Positions 56,448-63,730 of a stretch of 64,000 nt of DNA are shown in pieces. The stretch spans positions 248,001 to 312,000 of the forward strand of contig NZ_JBAKFF010000001.1 of NCBI RefSeq assembly GCF_040838345.1, written 5' to 3'. Numbering within the stretch: position 1 is the stretch's first letter; every line of letters starts with the position of its first letter. The notes below the pieces were generated by a model. The model was not told the DNA's origin. It did not search any database and saw only the letters and a program-made list of their open reading frames with translations. This stretch comes from Spiribacter sp. 1M189. Its GTDB lineage: Bacteria; Pseudomonadota; Gammaproteobacteria; Nitrococcales; Nitrococcaceae. The position numbers and the translations under genes are program-made.

Positions 56448-56929
56448 TGGCTGCTTTCCGCGCTCGGCAGGTGGCCCGGATCCGGGATGCCGTAGCGGCC
56501 GGGCGACAGGCGGTCCGCCAGGCCGGTGAGGCCGATCCGGCGGTATTCGCCCGTGCCTTCGTGGCCGCTGATGGGGCCCAGGTACCGGGAGACCGGCAGG
56601 GTGAGGCCGGTGAGGCCCTCGGTATCCGCCTGCTCGAGGCGATCGCCCGGGGGAAGGACACCGCTCCCGACGATCCGGATCTCGATCGCGAATTGCGCAG
56701 GGCGTCCACGGAGGCGCGTTGGGCCATGGCGCTGGACGATGACCGGATCGTCGGCTTTCTCCTCGACCTCCCCGAATCGGCGCTTGAGACCCCTACCGTG
56801 GAGGCCCTCGCCCATCAAAGCCAGGGGCTGGGGCCGGGCGTTTTCCGCAAGGCCGAGATCCTGGTTCTGCAGCCTGAATGCGACGGCGCGCGCTTCATTC
56901 CGGTGACCGAACACGATATCGAGTGCTGA
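56447..56929 (+). CDS. hypothetical protein coupled to the TerB-like gene
   Basis: A 160-residue soluble protein starting with GTG on the last base of the preceding stop. Features are an Arg/Ala-rich N-terminal helix, a helical middle with ARGKDTAPDDPDLDREL, and a C-terminal part with predicted strands (ARWAMALDDDRIVGFLLDLPE, FRKAEILVLQPE). I recognise no family. Codon usage and GC look like the neighbours, and the coupling supports it as a real gene. Confidence 0.6.
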   Translation: MAAFRARQVARIRDAVAAGRQAVRQAGEADPAVFARAFVAADGAQVPGDRQGEAGEALGIRLLEAIARGKDTAPDDPDLDRELRRASTEARWAMALDDDRIVGFLLDLPESALETPTVEALAHQSQGLGPGVFRKAEILVLQPECDGARFIPVTEHDIEC

Positions 56930-56942
56930 GTTTTCCTGGCGG

Positions 56943-56970
56943 TTGACTTGGGTTCTGCTTGGGGTACGCT
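56943..56970 (+). promoter_or_regulatory. sigma-70-type promoter of nrdJa-nrdJb
   Basis: TTGACT (56943-56948), a 16-base spacer and TACGCT (56965-56970). The expected start near 56977 lies just before the first NrdR box. Confidence 0.5.
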
Positions 56971-56980
56971 AGAGCGAGTT

Positions 56981-56996
56981 ACACAATATGTAGTGG
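56981..56996. promoter_or_regulatory. NrdR box 1
   Basis: ACACAATATGTAGTGG matches 14 of 16 positions of the published NrdR-box consensus acaCwAtATaTwGtgt. It lies directly downstream of the predicted start of nrdJa transcription, a position suited to repression. Confidence 0.65.
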
Positions 56997-57011
56997 CCTG
57001 GGGGCAAAAGG

Positions 57012-57027
57012 CTGATACATGTTGTGG
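57012..57027. promoter_or_regulatory. NrdR box 2 (degenerate)
   Basis: CTGATACATGTTGTGG keeps the right half of the NrdR consensus (about nine of 16 positions). Its centre is 31 bases from that of box 1, three helical turns, the usual spacing of paired NrdR boxes. Confidence 0.45.
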
Positions 57028-57093
57028 ATAACCGCGAGCAGCCCGCTGCTGTCGCGGTTTCGGCCCTGAACCGATCAGCGCAAGGAGAACCCG

Positions 57094-59250
57094 ATGACGA
57101 CCGCAACGAAACTGCGTGCGCTACCCAAGACCGTGACCGAGATCCCGATCCAGCCCGCCTCGGAGGATATCTGGGACAAGAAGTACCGGCTGAAGTCCAA
57201 GGAAGGCGATGTCATCGACGAGACCGTCGATCACACCTACAGGCGCGTCGCCCGTGCGCTCGCCGAGGTGGAGCCCGAGTCGCGACAGGAGTACTGGTAT
57301 GAGCAGTTTCTCTGGGCCCTGCGCCGCGGCGCGATCCCGGCCGGCCGCATCACCTCCAACGCCGGTGCCTGGGAACACAAACCGGCGACGTCGACCATCA
57401 ACTGCACAGTGTCGTCCACCATCGGCGATTCCATGGATGACATCCTGGACAAGGTCCACGAGGCGGGTCTGACGCTCAAGGCGGGCTGCGGCATCGGCTA
57501 CGAGTTCTCGACGCTGCGCCCGAAGGGTGCCTACGTCTCCGGCGCCGGTGCCTACACCTCGGGCCCCCTGTCGTTCATGGATATCTACGACAAGATGTGC
57601 TTCACCGTCTCGTCGGCCGGCGGTCGGCGTGGCGCGCAGATGGCCACCTTCGACGTCGGCCATCCGGATGTCATGGACTTCATCCGCGCCAAGCGCGAGG
57701 ACGGCCGGCTGCGCCAGTTCAACCTCTCGCTGCTGATCACCGACGGCTTCATGCAGGCGGTGGAGAACGGCGAGGACTGGCCGCTGGCCTTCCCGATCAA
57801 GGCCGACGAGGCCGAGAGCGAGGGCGTGGATGTCAACGACCCCGAGCAGGTGCTCTGGCGGGAGTGGCCCAACCGCAAGAGCGGCTATCTCACGCGCGAG
57901 GACGGCCTGGTCGCCTGCCGCATCTACCGCTGGGTGAAGGCGCAGCGGATCTGGGACATGATCATGACCTCCACCTACGACTATGCGGAGCCGGGGTTCG
58001 TGCTCATTGACCGGGTCAATGAGATGAACAACAACTGGTTCTGTGAGGAGATCCGGGCCACTAATCCCTGCGGCGAGCAGCCGCTGCCGCCTTATGGCGC
58101 CTGCCTGCTGGGATCGGTCAACCTGACCAAGTTCGTGCGGGAGCCGTTCACCGACCGGGCTCATTTCGACTGGGAGGAGTACCGCCGGGTCGTGGCGCTG
58201 TTCACGCGCATGCTCGACAACGTGGTCGAGATCAATGGCCTGCCCCTGGAGCGCCAGCGCGATGAGATCAATCGCAAGCGCCGCCATGGCATGGGCTTCC
58301 TCGGCCTCGGATCAACGGTGACCATGCTGTGCATGAAATACGGTGACGACGAGTCGCTGGCCTTCACCGAACAGGTGGCCCGGGAGATGGCCCTGGAGGG
58401 CTGGCGCGAGGCGCTGCGCCTGGCCGAGGAAAAGGGCCCGGCACCGATCATGGAAGAGGACTTCGCCCTGACCGAGCGCATGCTGGCCTGGCGGCCGGAA
58501 CTGCGCGAGGACGGCTACAAGGTCGGTGACAAGGTCAAGGGCCGTGTGCTCTGGGGGCGCTACAGCCGTTACATGCAGCGCGTCGCCGAGGCGGAGCCGG
58601 AACTGGTGGACGAGCTGGTGGAGAAAGGGGCGCGGTTTACCCATCACACCTCCATCGCCCCGACCGGCACGATCAGCCTGTCGCTGGCCAACAACGCCTC
58701 CAACGGCATCGAGCCCAGCTTCGCCCATCACTATTTCCGCAACGTGATCCGCGAGGGCAAGAAGTCGAAGGAAAAGGTGGACGTGTTCAGCTTCGAGCTG
58801 CTGGCCTACCGGACCCTCATCAACGACGGCGCACTGCCCAGCACCGATCCGGAGACCCGCAATCTGCCGGATTACTTCATTGCCGCCGATGACGTCACGC
58901 CGAAGCAGCATGTCGATATTCAGTCGGCGGCCCAGAAGTGGGTCGATTCCAGCATCTCCAAGACCGCCAACGTGCCGACGGATTATCCCTACGAAGACTT
59001 CAAGGACATCTATCGCTACGCCTACCAGAACGGGCTGAAGGGTTGCACCACCTTCCGCTTCAACCCGGAGGCGTTCCAGGGCGTGCTGGTCAAGGAATCC
59101 GACCTGGAAAACACCACCTACCGGTTCAAGCTCGAGGATGGTCGCACCGTTGAGGTGAAAGGCGGCGACGAGGTCGAGTACGACGGTGAGGTTCATACCG
59201 CCGCCAATCTCTATGACGCCCTCAAGGAAGGGTACTACGGGAAGTTCTGA
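57094..59250 (+). CDS. nrdJa: adenosylcobalamin-dependent (class II) ribonucleotide reductase, catalytic part NrdJa
   Basis: A 718-residue reductase that makes deoxynucleotides with a B12-derived radical, independent of oxygen. The barrel motif TNPCGEQPLPPYGACLLGSVNL (about residues 327-348) contains the active-site cysteine and catalytic glutamate. Other conserved segments are TSTINCTVSS (about 99), RRGAQMATFDVGHPD (about 178) and SIAPTGTISLSLANNASNGIEPSF (about 523). The protein ends after a short beta-type tail and lacks the C-terminal CxxC pairs, which are in the next gene. AAGGAGAA gives a strong ribosome-binding site. Confidence 0.93.
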   Translation: MTTATKLRALPKTVTEIPIQPASEDIWDKKYRLKSKEGDVIDETVDHTYRRVARALAEVEPESRQEYWYEQFLWALRRGAIPAGRITSNAGAWEHKPATSTINCTVSSTIGDSMDDILDKVHEAGLTLKAGCGIGYEFSTLRPKGAYVSGAGAYTSGPLSFMDIYDKMCFTVSSAGGRRGAQMATFDVGHPDVMDFIRAKREDGRLRQFNLSLLITDGFMQAVENGEDWPLAFPIKADEAESEGVDVNDPEQVLWREWPNRKSGYLTREDGLVACRIYRWVKAQRIWDMIMTSTYDYAEPGFVLIDRVNEMNNNWFCEEIRATNPCGEQPLPPYGACLLGSVNLTKFVREPFTDRAHFDWEEYRRVVALFTRMLDNVVEINGLPLERQRDEINRKRRHGMGFLGLGSTVTMLCMKYGDDESLAFTEQVAREMALEGWREALRLAEEKGPAPIMEEDFALTERMLAWRPELREDGYKVGDKVKGRVLWGRYSRYMQRVAEAEPELVDELVEKGARFTHHTSIAPTGTISLSLANNASNGIEPSFAHHYFRNVIREGKKSKEKVDVFSFELLAYRTLINDGALPSTDPETRNLPDYFIAADDVTPKQHVDIQSAAQKWVDSSISKTANVPTDYPYEDFKDIYRYAYQNGLKGCTTFRFNPEAFQGVLVKESDLENTTYRFKLEDGRTVEVKGGDEVEYDGEVHTAANLYDALKEGYYGKF

Positions 59251-59261
59251 GGACACTCGCC

Positions 59262-59987
59262 ATGGCCGTGAAAATCGACAGCAAGATCATCGACTACGAA
59301 GTCGCCCGGGCCGAGGCGGAGGCAAAGGCGGGGGAGGCCACCGACGGCACCCCCGAGACCGCTCCGGAAACCGCCGCCATCGAACATATGCACGAGGAGC
59401 TCCAGCGACCGGAGCGACTCGAGGGGCAGACTTACAAGATCAAGACGCCGCTCTCCGAGCATGCGCTCTACGTCACCGTCAATGACGTCATCCTCAACGA
59501 GGGGACCGAGCACGAGATCCGTCGCCCGTTCGAGGTGTTCATCAACTCCAAGAACATGGATCACTTCCAGTGGATCGTGGCGCTGACGCGGATCGTCTCG
59601 GCCGTGTTCCGTAAAGGCGGCGACTGCACGTTTCTCGTTGAGGAACTGCGCAGCGTGTTCGATCCTCGCGGGGGATACTTCAAGAAGGGCGGCCGGTTCA
59701 TGCCCTCGCTGGTGGCTGAAATCGGCGATGTGCTGGAGCAGCATCTCCGTTCCATCGGCATGATGGAGAGCGAAGCGCTGGATGAGCATCAGCGCCGGTT
59801 CATCGAGCAGAAAAAGGCCGAAGCGGAAGGTCGTGCCGCCCAGGAACCCATCGAGGCCGATTGCGATGACAGCACCGGTGACTATCCGCCGGGGGCCGAG
59901 CTCTGTGGCAAGTGCCATACCAAGGCCATGGTCATCATGGACGGATGCCTCACCTGCCTGAACTGCGGTGAGAGCAAATGCGGCTGA
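59262..59987 (+). CDS. nrdJb: class II ribonucleotide reductase C-terminal subunit NrdJb (TSCPD-type)
   Basis: A 241-residue protein 11 bases after nrdJa. After an acidic N-terminal stretch it contains the domain normally fused to the C-terminus of class II reductases: RRPFEVFINSKNMDHFQWIVALTRIVSAVFRKGGDCTFLVEEL. Its last 27 residues hold six cysteines (215, 218, 229, 232, 235, 240), suitable for reducing the NrdJa active site and binding zinc. In Pseudomonas aeruginosa NrdJ is likewise split into NrdJa and NrdJb, and the second protein is needed for activity; the same is inferred here. Confidence 0.85.
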   Translation: MAVKIDSKIIDYEVARAEAEAKAGEATDGTPETAPETAAIEHMHEELQRPERLEGQTYKIKTPLSEHALYVTVNDVILNEGTEHEIRRPFEVFINSKNMDHFQWIVALTRIVSAVFRKGGDCTFLVEELRSVFDPRGGYFKKGGRFMPSLVAEIGDVLEQHLRSIGMMESEALDEHQRRFIEQKKAEAEGRAAQEPIEADCDDSTGDYPPGAELCGKCHTKAMVIMDGCLTCLNCGESKCG

Positions 59988-60006
59988 TCCGCATGAGCTG
60001 ACTGAT

Positions 60007-60041
60007 GGTCCCGGGCAGCCGATCATCGGTTGCCCGGGACC
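60007..60041 (+). other. long perfect inverted repeat after nrdJb
   Basis: GGTCCCGGGCA and TGCCCGGGACC form an 11-bp perfect stem, and the 13-base interior can add a small CCG/CGG stem. It lies 20 bases after the nrdJb stop. There is no T-run, so it is either a Rho-assisted terminator or an mRNA 3'-end stabiliser. Confidence 0.5.
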
Positions 60042-60052
60042 GCTACCTCCGC

Positions 60053-60061
60053 TGATAGCGT
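60053..60061 (+). promoter_or_regulatory. extended -10 element of pilV, leaderless spacing
   Basis: TGA-TAGCGT followed by seven bases and the ATG at 60069, without a Shine-Dalgarno sequence. It lies just past the nrdJb hairpin, where a new promoter would be needed. Confidence 0.4.
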
Positions 60062-60068
60062 GGCGCCC

Positions 60069-60461
60069 ATGCGCCATGAACATGTCCCTTTATTCCGCGA
60101 TGCAGAAGCCGGCAGTTCCCTGGTGGAGGTGCTCGTTGCCGCGCTCGTGCTCAGTATCGGTCTGCTTGGCCTGTCGATGAGCCAGGCGCAGTCACTCGAT
60201 AGCCTGCGCCAGGGCAGGATCGCGCTGCAGGCGCGGCTGCTGGCGGTCGATCTTGCCGAGCAATGGCGGGCGGCCAGGCCCCATCATCCCCCGGCGGCGT
60301 CTGTTGCCGACTGGCGCGAGCGTGTGCAGATTCGCCTGCCCGCCGGGCGCGCTCGAATCGAATGGCCCTCCGCCGGAGCAACCGCCGGTCGGGTCTCCAT
60401 GACATGGTCCGATCGATCCTCCGATAGAGGAGGGCGGCTTGAGCTGGAGTTCGGGCCTTGA
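60069..60461 (+). CDS. pilV: type IV pilus minor pilin PilV
   Basis: A 130-residue prepilin-like protein. The class III signal is EAG|SSLVEVLVAALVLSIGLLGLS, cleaved after glycine with glutamate at +5, matching the PilV N-terminus. The rest is short compared with most PilV. The stop overlaps the TTG start of pilW. PilV, PilW and PilX are thought to form part of the pilus tip initiation complex. Confidence 0.85.
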   Translation: MRHEHVPLFRDAEAGSSLVEVLVAALVLSIGLLGLSMSQAQSLDSLRQGRIALQARLLAVDLAEQWRAARPHHPPAASVADWRERVQIRLPAGRARIEWPSAGATAGRVSMTWSDRSSDRGGRLELEFGP

Positions 60462-61411
60462 GAGACCGACGTCATACCGGTGAACGCGGTTTCTCGCTGC
60501 TCGAGCTGCTGATTGCCTCGACGCTGGGACTGGTGGTGATCATGATTGCCACGGAACTGCTGCTTGGTGCCCGTCAGGCCGAGCGCCTGGAGAGGGCGCA
60601 TACGCGCCTCCTCGACAGCGCCCGATTCGCCAGCGCGCTGATCGGGCGGTCCTTGCGTGAATCGGGATATCCCGGCTGCCATCCGGCTTTCCGTCGTAAT
60701 CTGACCGTCGATGAGGTGGAGCCAGCCCGGCCGGCGGTGGATATCTCGGGCGGCCTGTCCTCTGCGGAGGCCGGCGATCAGCTGGTGATCCGGCGGATGC
60801 GCTCCCTGGGCCGGGCCCGAGTCCTGTCGACATCGGCGGGGGGAGAACGCCTGACGCTGGATCGGGCGCATGGCGTGCCGCGCGGTCAGCCGGTGATGGT
60901 GGCCGGCGCCTCCAGTACCGATTGCGTCCTTTTCCGTCAGGTGGCCACGGCCGCTGACACCCTCGATCGCGGGCCGGGAACGGACAGCCTCAATCGCCGG
61001 CCGTCCGACGGTTACCGGCGGATCGGCGGCGAAGTGGAGCTGCTCATGCCCGAGCGCACGGTCTTCTATGTGGATCAGGCCCTGGGAAGGCCCGGCGTGC
61101 GCAGCCTGTATCGTCGCCAGGGCTCCCGGGGCGGCCGGCGCGAGGAGCTCGTCGTGGGCATCGAGCAGCTGAAGCTGCACTTTGGACTCGACGAGGCGGG
61201 AGATGGAACCGTCGACCGGTATGTGCCTGCGGCGGAGCGTCCGGCCGATGTGGATGTGGTCGCCGTCCAGGTCGATCTGCTCGTTGCCAGTCATCGCACG
61301 CCGGGCGTTCTCGACGCGCCCATGCGGCTCGAGGCCGGGGAGGCGGCGGGCGATCGCCGTCTCTATGAGCCGGTGACGCTCACCATCGCACTGCGTAACC
61401 GACGGCCATGA
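60458..61411 (+). CDS. pilW: type IV pilus minor pilin PilW
   Basis: A 317-residue prepilin. The processing site is ERG|FSLLELLIASTLGLVVIMIATELLLG with glutamate at +5. The large globular domain has the PilW-type region after it (RFASALIGRSLRESGYPGCHP). The TTG start overlaps the pilV stop (TTGA) and the stop overlaps the pilX ATG (ATGA), so the three pilins are co-translated. Confidence 0.85.
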   Translation: MRDRRHTGERGFSLLELLIASTLGLVVIMIATELLLGARQAERLERAHTRLLDSARFASALIGRSLRESGYPGCHPAFRRNLTVDEVEPARPAVDISGGLSSAEAGDQLVIRRMRSLGRARVLSTSAGGERLTLDRAHGVPRGQPVMVAGASSTDCVLFRQVATAADTLDRGPGTDSLNRRPSDGYRRIGGEVELLMPERTVFYVDQALGRPGVRSLYRRQGSRGGRREELVVGIEQLKLHFGLDEAGDGTVDRYVPAAERPADVDVVAVQVDLLVASHRTPGVLDAPMRLEAGEAAGDRRLYEPVTLTIALRNRRP

Positions 61412-61896
61412 AGCACCGTCAGCAGGGCGTTGCGCTGATCGGTGTGCTGGCGATCATTCCGATCGTCGCGGCGATTACGCTGACGGGTCTGGAGCGCGCG
61501 CTTGTCCAGACACGCAGCGCCGGGACCGCGATCGATCGGGCCATTGCCCTGGAGGTGGCCGAGACGGCCCTGCAACGCGCGGCGGAGTCGGCAGCACAAT
61601 GGGCACGACCGTCGTTGGTACCGGCGCCCAAGGCCGCCGCGGCACCGTGGCGGGCAGCGGTTGACGAGCAGGGCCGGATGCTCCCGTCGCTGGCCACTGA
61701 GGTGGCATTGCATCGCCCCCCGGCGGTCCTGGTGGAGCGGCTTGTCGCGGGCGGAGAGACGGACTGTTCAGCCCAGTCGGCCTGTGGCTATCGGCTCACC
61801 GTCGCGGCGAGTGGACGCGTGGCGGAGACCGACGTCGTTCTGCAGGCCATCATCGCTGATCGATCATCTGTCCGCATCTGGCGCGAGCTGCGTTAA
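61408..61896 (+). CDS. pilX: type IV pilus minor pilin PilX-like
   Basis: A 162-residue protein with a PilX-type N-terminus: QQG|VALIGVLAIIPIVAAITLTGLERA, without the +5 glutamate of most prepilins, as is usual for PilX/GspK-like components. The remainder has a helix (DRAIALEVAETALQRAAESAAQW) typical of PilX. It is shorter than most homologues. No pilY1 or pilE follows; an aminotransferase gene comes next. Confidence 0.78.
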   Translation: MKHRQQGVALIGVLAIIPIVAAITLTGLERALVQTRSAGTAIDRAIALEVAETALQRAAESAAQWARPSLVPAPKAAAAPWRAAVDEQGRMLPSLATEVALHRPPAVLVERLVAGGETDCSAQSACGYRLTVAASGRVAETDVVLQAIIADRSSVRIWRELR

Positions 61897-61934
61897 CATG
61901 CCGACAATCCTGGGGAGCCGCTGAGGGGTGGGCC

Positions 61935-62792
61935 ATGTCGCGGATCGTTCATGTCAATGGCAGTTTCCTGCCGGAAGAATCCGCCAGCCTGTCCATCTTC
62001 GATCGCGGCCTGCTGTTCGCCGATGCGGTCTACGAGGTCACCGCCGTCATCGACGGTGGGCTGGTGGATTTCGAAGCGCACCAGCAGCGCCTGCGCCGGA
62101 GCCTTGGCGAACTTGATATCGCCTTCGACCCCGAGGCGGAGGATCTGCTGGGTATCCATCGGCAGCTTCTGCAACGCAATGATTTACGTGAGGGGCTGAT
62201 CTATCTGCAGATCAGCCGTGGTGTGGCCGACCGGGACTTCGTCCAGCCCAGAGGTACACCGCCGTCCGTGATCCTTTTCACTCAGGCACTCCCATTGCTG
62301 GAGGCACCGGCAGCGGCACGGGGTCTGCGGATCATCACGCGCCCGGATCTGCGCTGGCATCGCCGTGATATCAAGACCACCCAGCTGCTCTATCCTTCGA
62401 TGATGAAATCCACCGCGGTGGCGGCCGGCGTGGACGACGTCTGGATGGTGGAAAACGGCGAGGTCACCGAGGGCAGTTCGAGCAACGCCCATATCATCAC
62501 CGCTGAGGGCCAGCTCATCACTCGACCGCTGTCGCATGACATCCTGCATGGCATCACGCGTGCCGCGGTTCTGGATTATGCGGCCGAGGCGGACCTGGAG
62601 GTGGTGGAGCGGCCATTCGGCGTGGCCGAGGCCCAAGCTGCCCGGGAGGCATTCGCGACCAGTGCCACGGCGTTCGTGACGCCAGTGGTGGAAATCAACG
62701 GCCACCCGATCGGTGATGGGGCGCCCGGACCCGGCACGCGGCGGATCCGGGAGCGATATATCGCACGCAGCCGCGAGCGGCTGCAGTACTGA
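61935..62792 (+). CDS. dat: D-alanine transaminase (class IV PLP aminotransferase)
   Basis: A 285-residue fold-type IV aminotransferase. The PLP lysine is in RRDIKTTQLLYPS (about residue 147). VNGSFLPEESASLSIFDRGLLFADAVYEV at the N-terminus and EGSSSNAHII (about 180) are family signatures. D-amino-acid transaminases share this pattern; IlvE is the alternative but lacks the DIKTT form. It ends with no gap against dsbG on the other strand. Confidence 0.85.
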   Translation: MSRIVHVNGSFLPEESASLSIFDRGLLFADAVYEVTAVIDGGLVDFEAHQQRLRRSLGELDIAFDPEAEDLLGIHRQLLQRNDLREGLIYLQISRGVADRDFVQPRGTPPSVILFTQALPLLEAPAAARGLRIITRPDLRWHRRDIKTTQLLYPSMMKSTAVAAGVDDVWMVENGEVTEGSSSNAHIITAEGQLITRPLSHDILHGITRAAVLDYAAEADLEVVERPFGVAEAQAAREAFATSATAFVTPVVEINGHPIGDGAPGPGTRRIRERYIARSRERLQY

Positions 62793-63566
62793 CTACTCCG
62801 GCCGTGGTCCGCCCATCACGGCCTCCAGTCGCTCGCCGCGGGGCAGACCCCGGGCCAGCCGAATGGCGCCGTCGGCGTCGCGGTAGAACACCGAGGGTGT
62901 CCCGCGTATGCCAAGCTGGCTCATCAGCTCGTTATTCGACTGAACGGCCTGCTGGGCCTCGGCCGGGAGCCGGTCGGCCGGGGTGACACCGCCGTTGTCA
63001 AAGTTGGCCTCATGCTGATCGAGTGCGGCCGAGGGGTCTTCCGCTGCCAGCAGGGTAGCGGCTTTCGGCAGGCTGTCCTGGCGCAGCACACCCACCATGA
63101 CATGGCGAATCTGCACGTCGCCTGCCTCCACCCAGTCACGGGTCTGTTCATGGAAGCGATGGCAGAACGGACAGTTGGGGTCAGTGAACGCGTAGACGAT
63201 GCGCTCCGCGTCATCGTCGCCGTCGGTGATCCAGCTTGCCTCCGAGACCGCCTCCCACTCGCCTTCCGGTCGAGCGGCATTGGCCGCAGCGGAGAGCACG
63301 GGCTGCGACAGATTGGTGCCGTCGGCATCCAGCAGCGTGCCGACCACCACATGCTCGCCGTCGGAGGTCACGTAGGCCGCCAGGGTCTGTCCCTGGAAAC
63401 TGACGGTGTAGCCGGTCAGTCCGGCGGGCGCCTCGAAGGACTCGCCGATGGTCGCACCCCGATCCTCGAGGGCGGCGATGGGGGTGGGAAGGCCTTCCGA
63501 GGCGTCCTGTGCGGTGGCTGTGCCGCCGACGAGAAGGGCGAGAGCGGTGAGAATCAATCGGGTCAT
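62793..63566 (-). CDS. dsbG: periplasmic thiol:disulfide interchange protein DsbG-like
   Basis: A 257-residue exported thioredoxin-fold protein with signal peptide (cleaved near TAQDA, about residue 20). A dimerisation-type N-terminal domain is followed by the catalytic domain with CPFC in TDPNCPFCHRF (about residue 132) and the cis-proline loop RGTPSVFY (about 226). It resembles DsbG/DsbC isomerases, DsbG being more likely from the N-terminal domain. The electron donor DsbD is not in the window. Confidence 0.85.
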   Translation of the reverse strand: MTRLILTALALLVGGTATAQDASEGLPTPIAALEDRGATIGESFEAPAGLTGYTVSFQGQTLAAYVTSDGEHVVVGTLLDADGTNLSQPVLSAAANAARPEGEWEAVSEASWITDGDDDAERIVYAFTDPNCPFCHRFHEQTRDWVEAGDVQIRHVMVGVLRQDSLPKAATLLAAEDPSAALDQHEANFDNGGVTPADRLPAEAQQAVQSNNELMSQLGIRGTPSVFYRDADGAIRLARGLPRGERLEAVMGGPRPE

Positions 63567-63674
63567 GCCTGCATTGCCTTTTTGCTTGGTCGGTTGCGCG
63601 CTGCCGGGTTGGCGATCGGAAATTCATTGGAGCCTTTTCGGTATTGGAAGTTCGCGAGGCCGGTGCGGTCAACG

Positions 63675-63711
63675 AAAAAACCCCCGATCCGCCAGGCGGC
63701 ATCGGGGGTTT
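63675..63711 (-). terminator. intrinsic terminator of the HiPIP gene
   Basis: Read on the minus strand, AACCCCCGAT and ATCGGGGGTT form a 10-bp stem around a small GC-rich loop, followed by a run of six T residues. It lies 20 bases after the HiPIP stop and separates it from dsbG. The opposite strand has only a short T-run. Confidence 0.88.
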
Positions 63712-63730
63712 GTTATGCGCAGGGCTCGTC

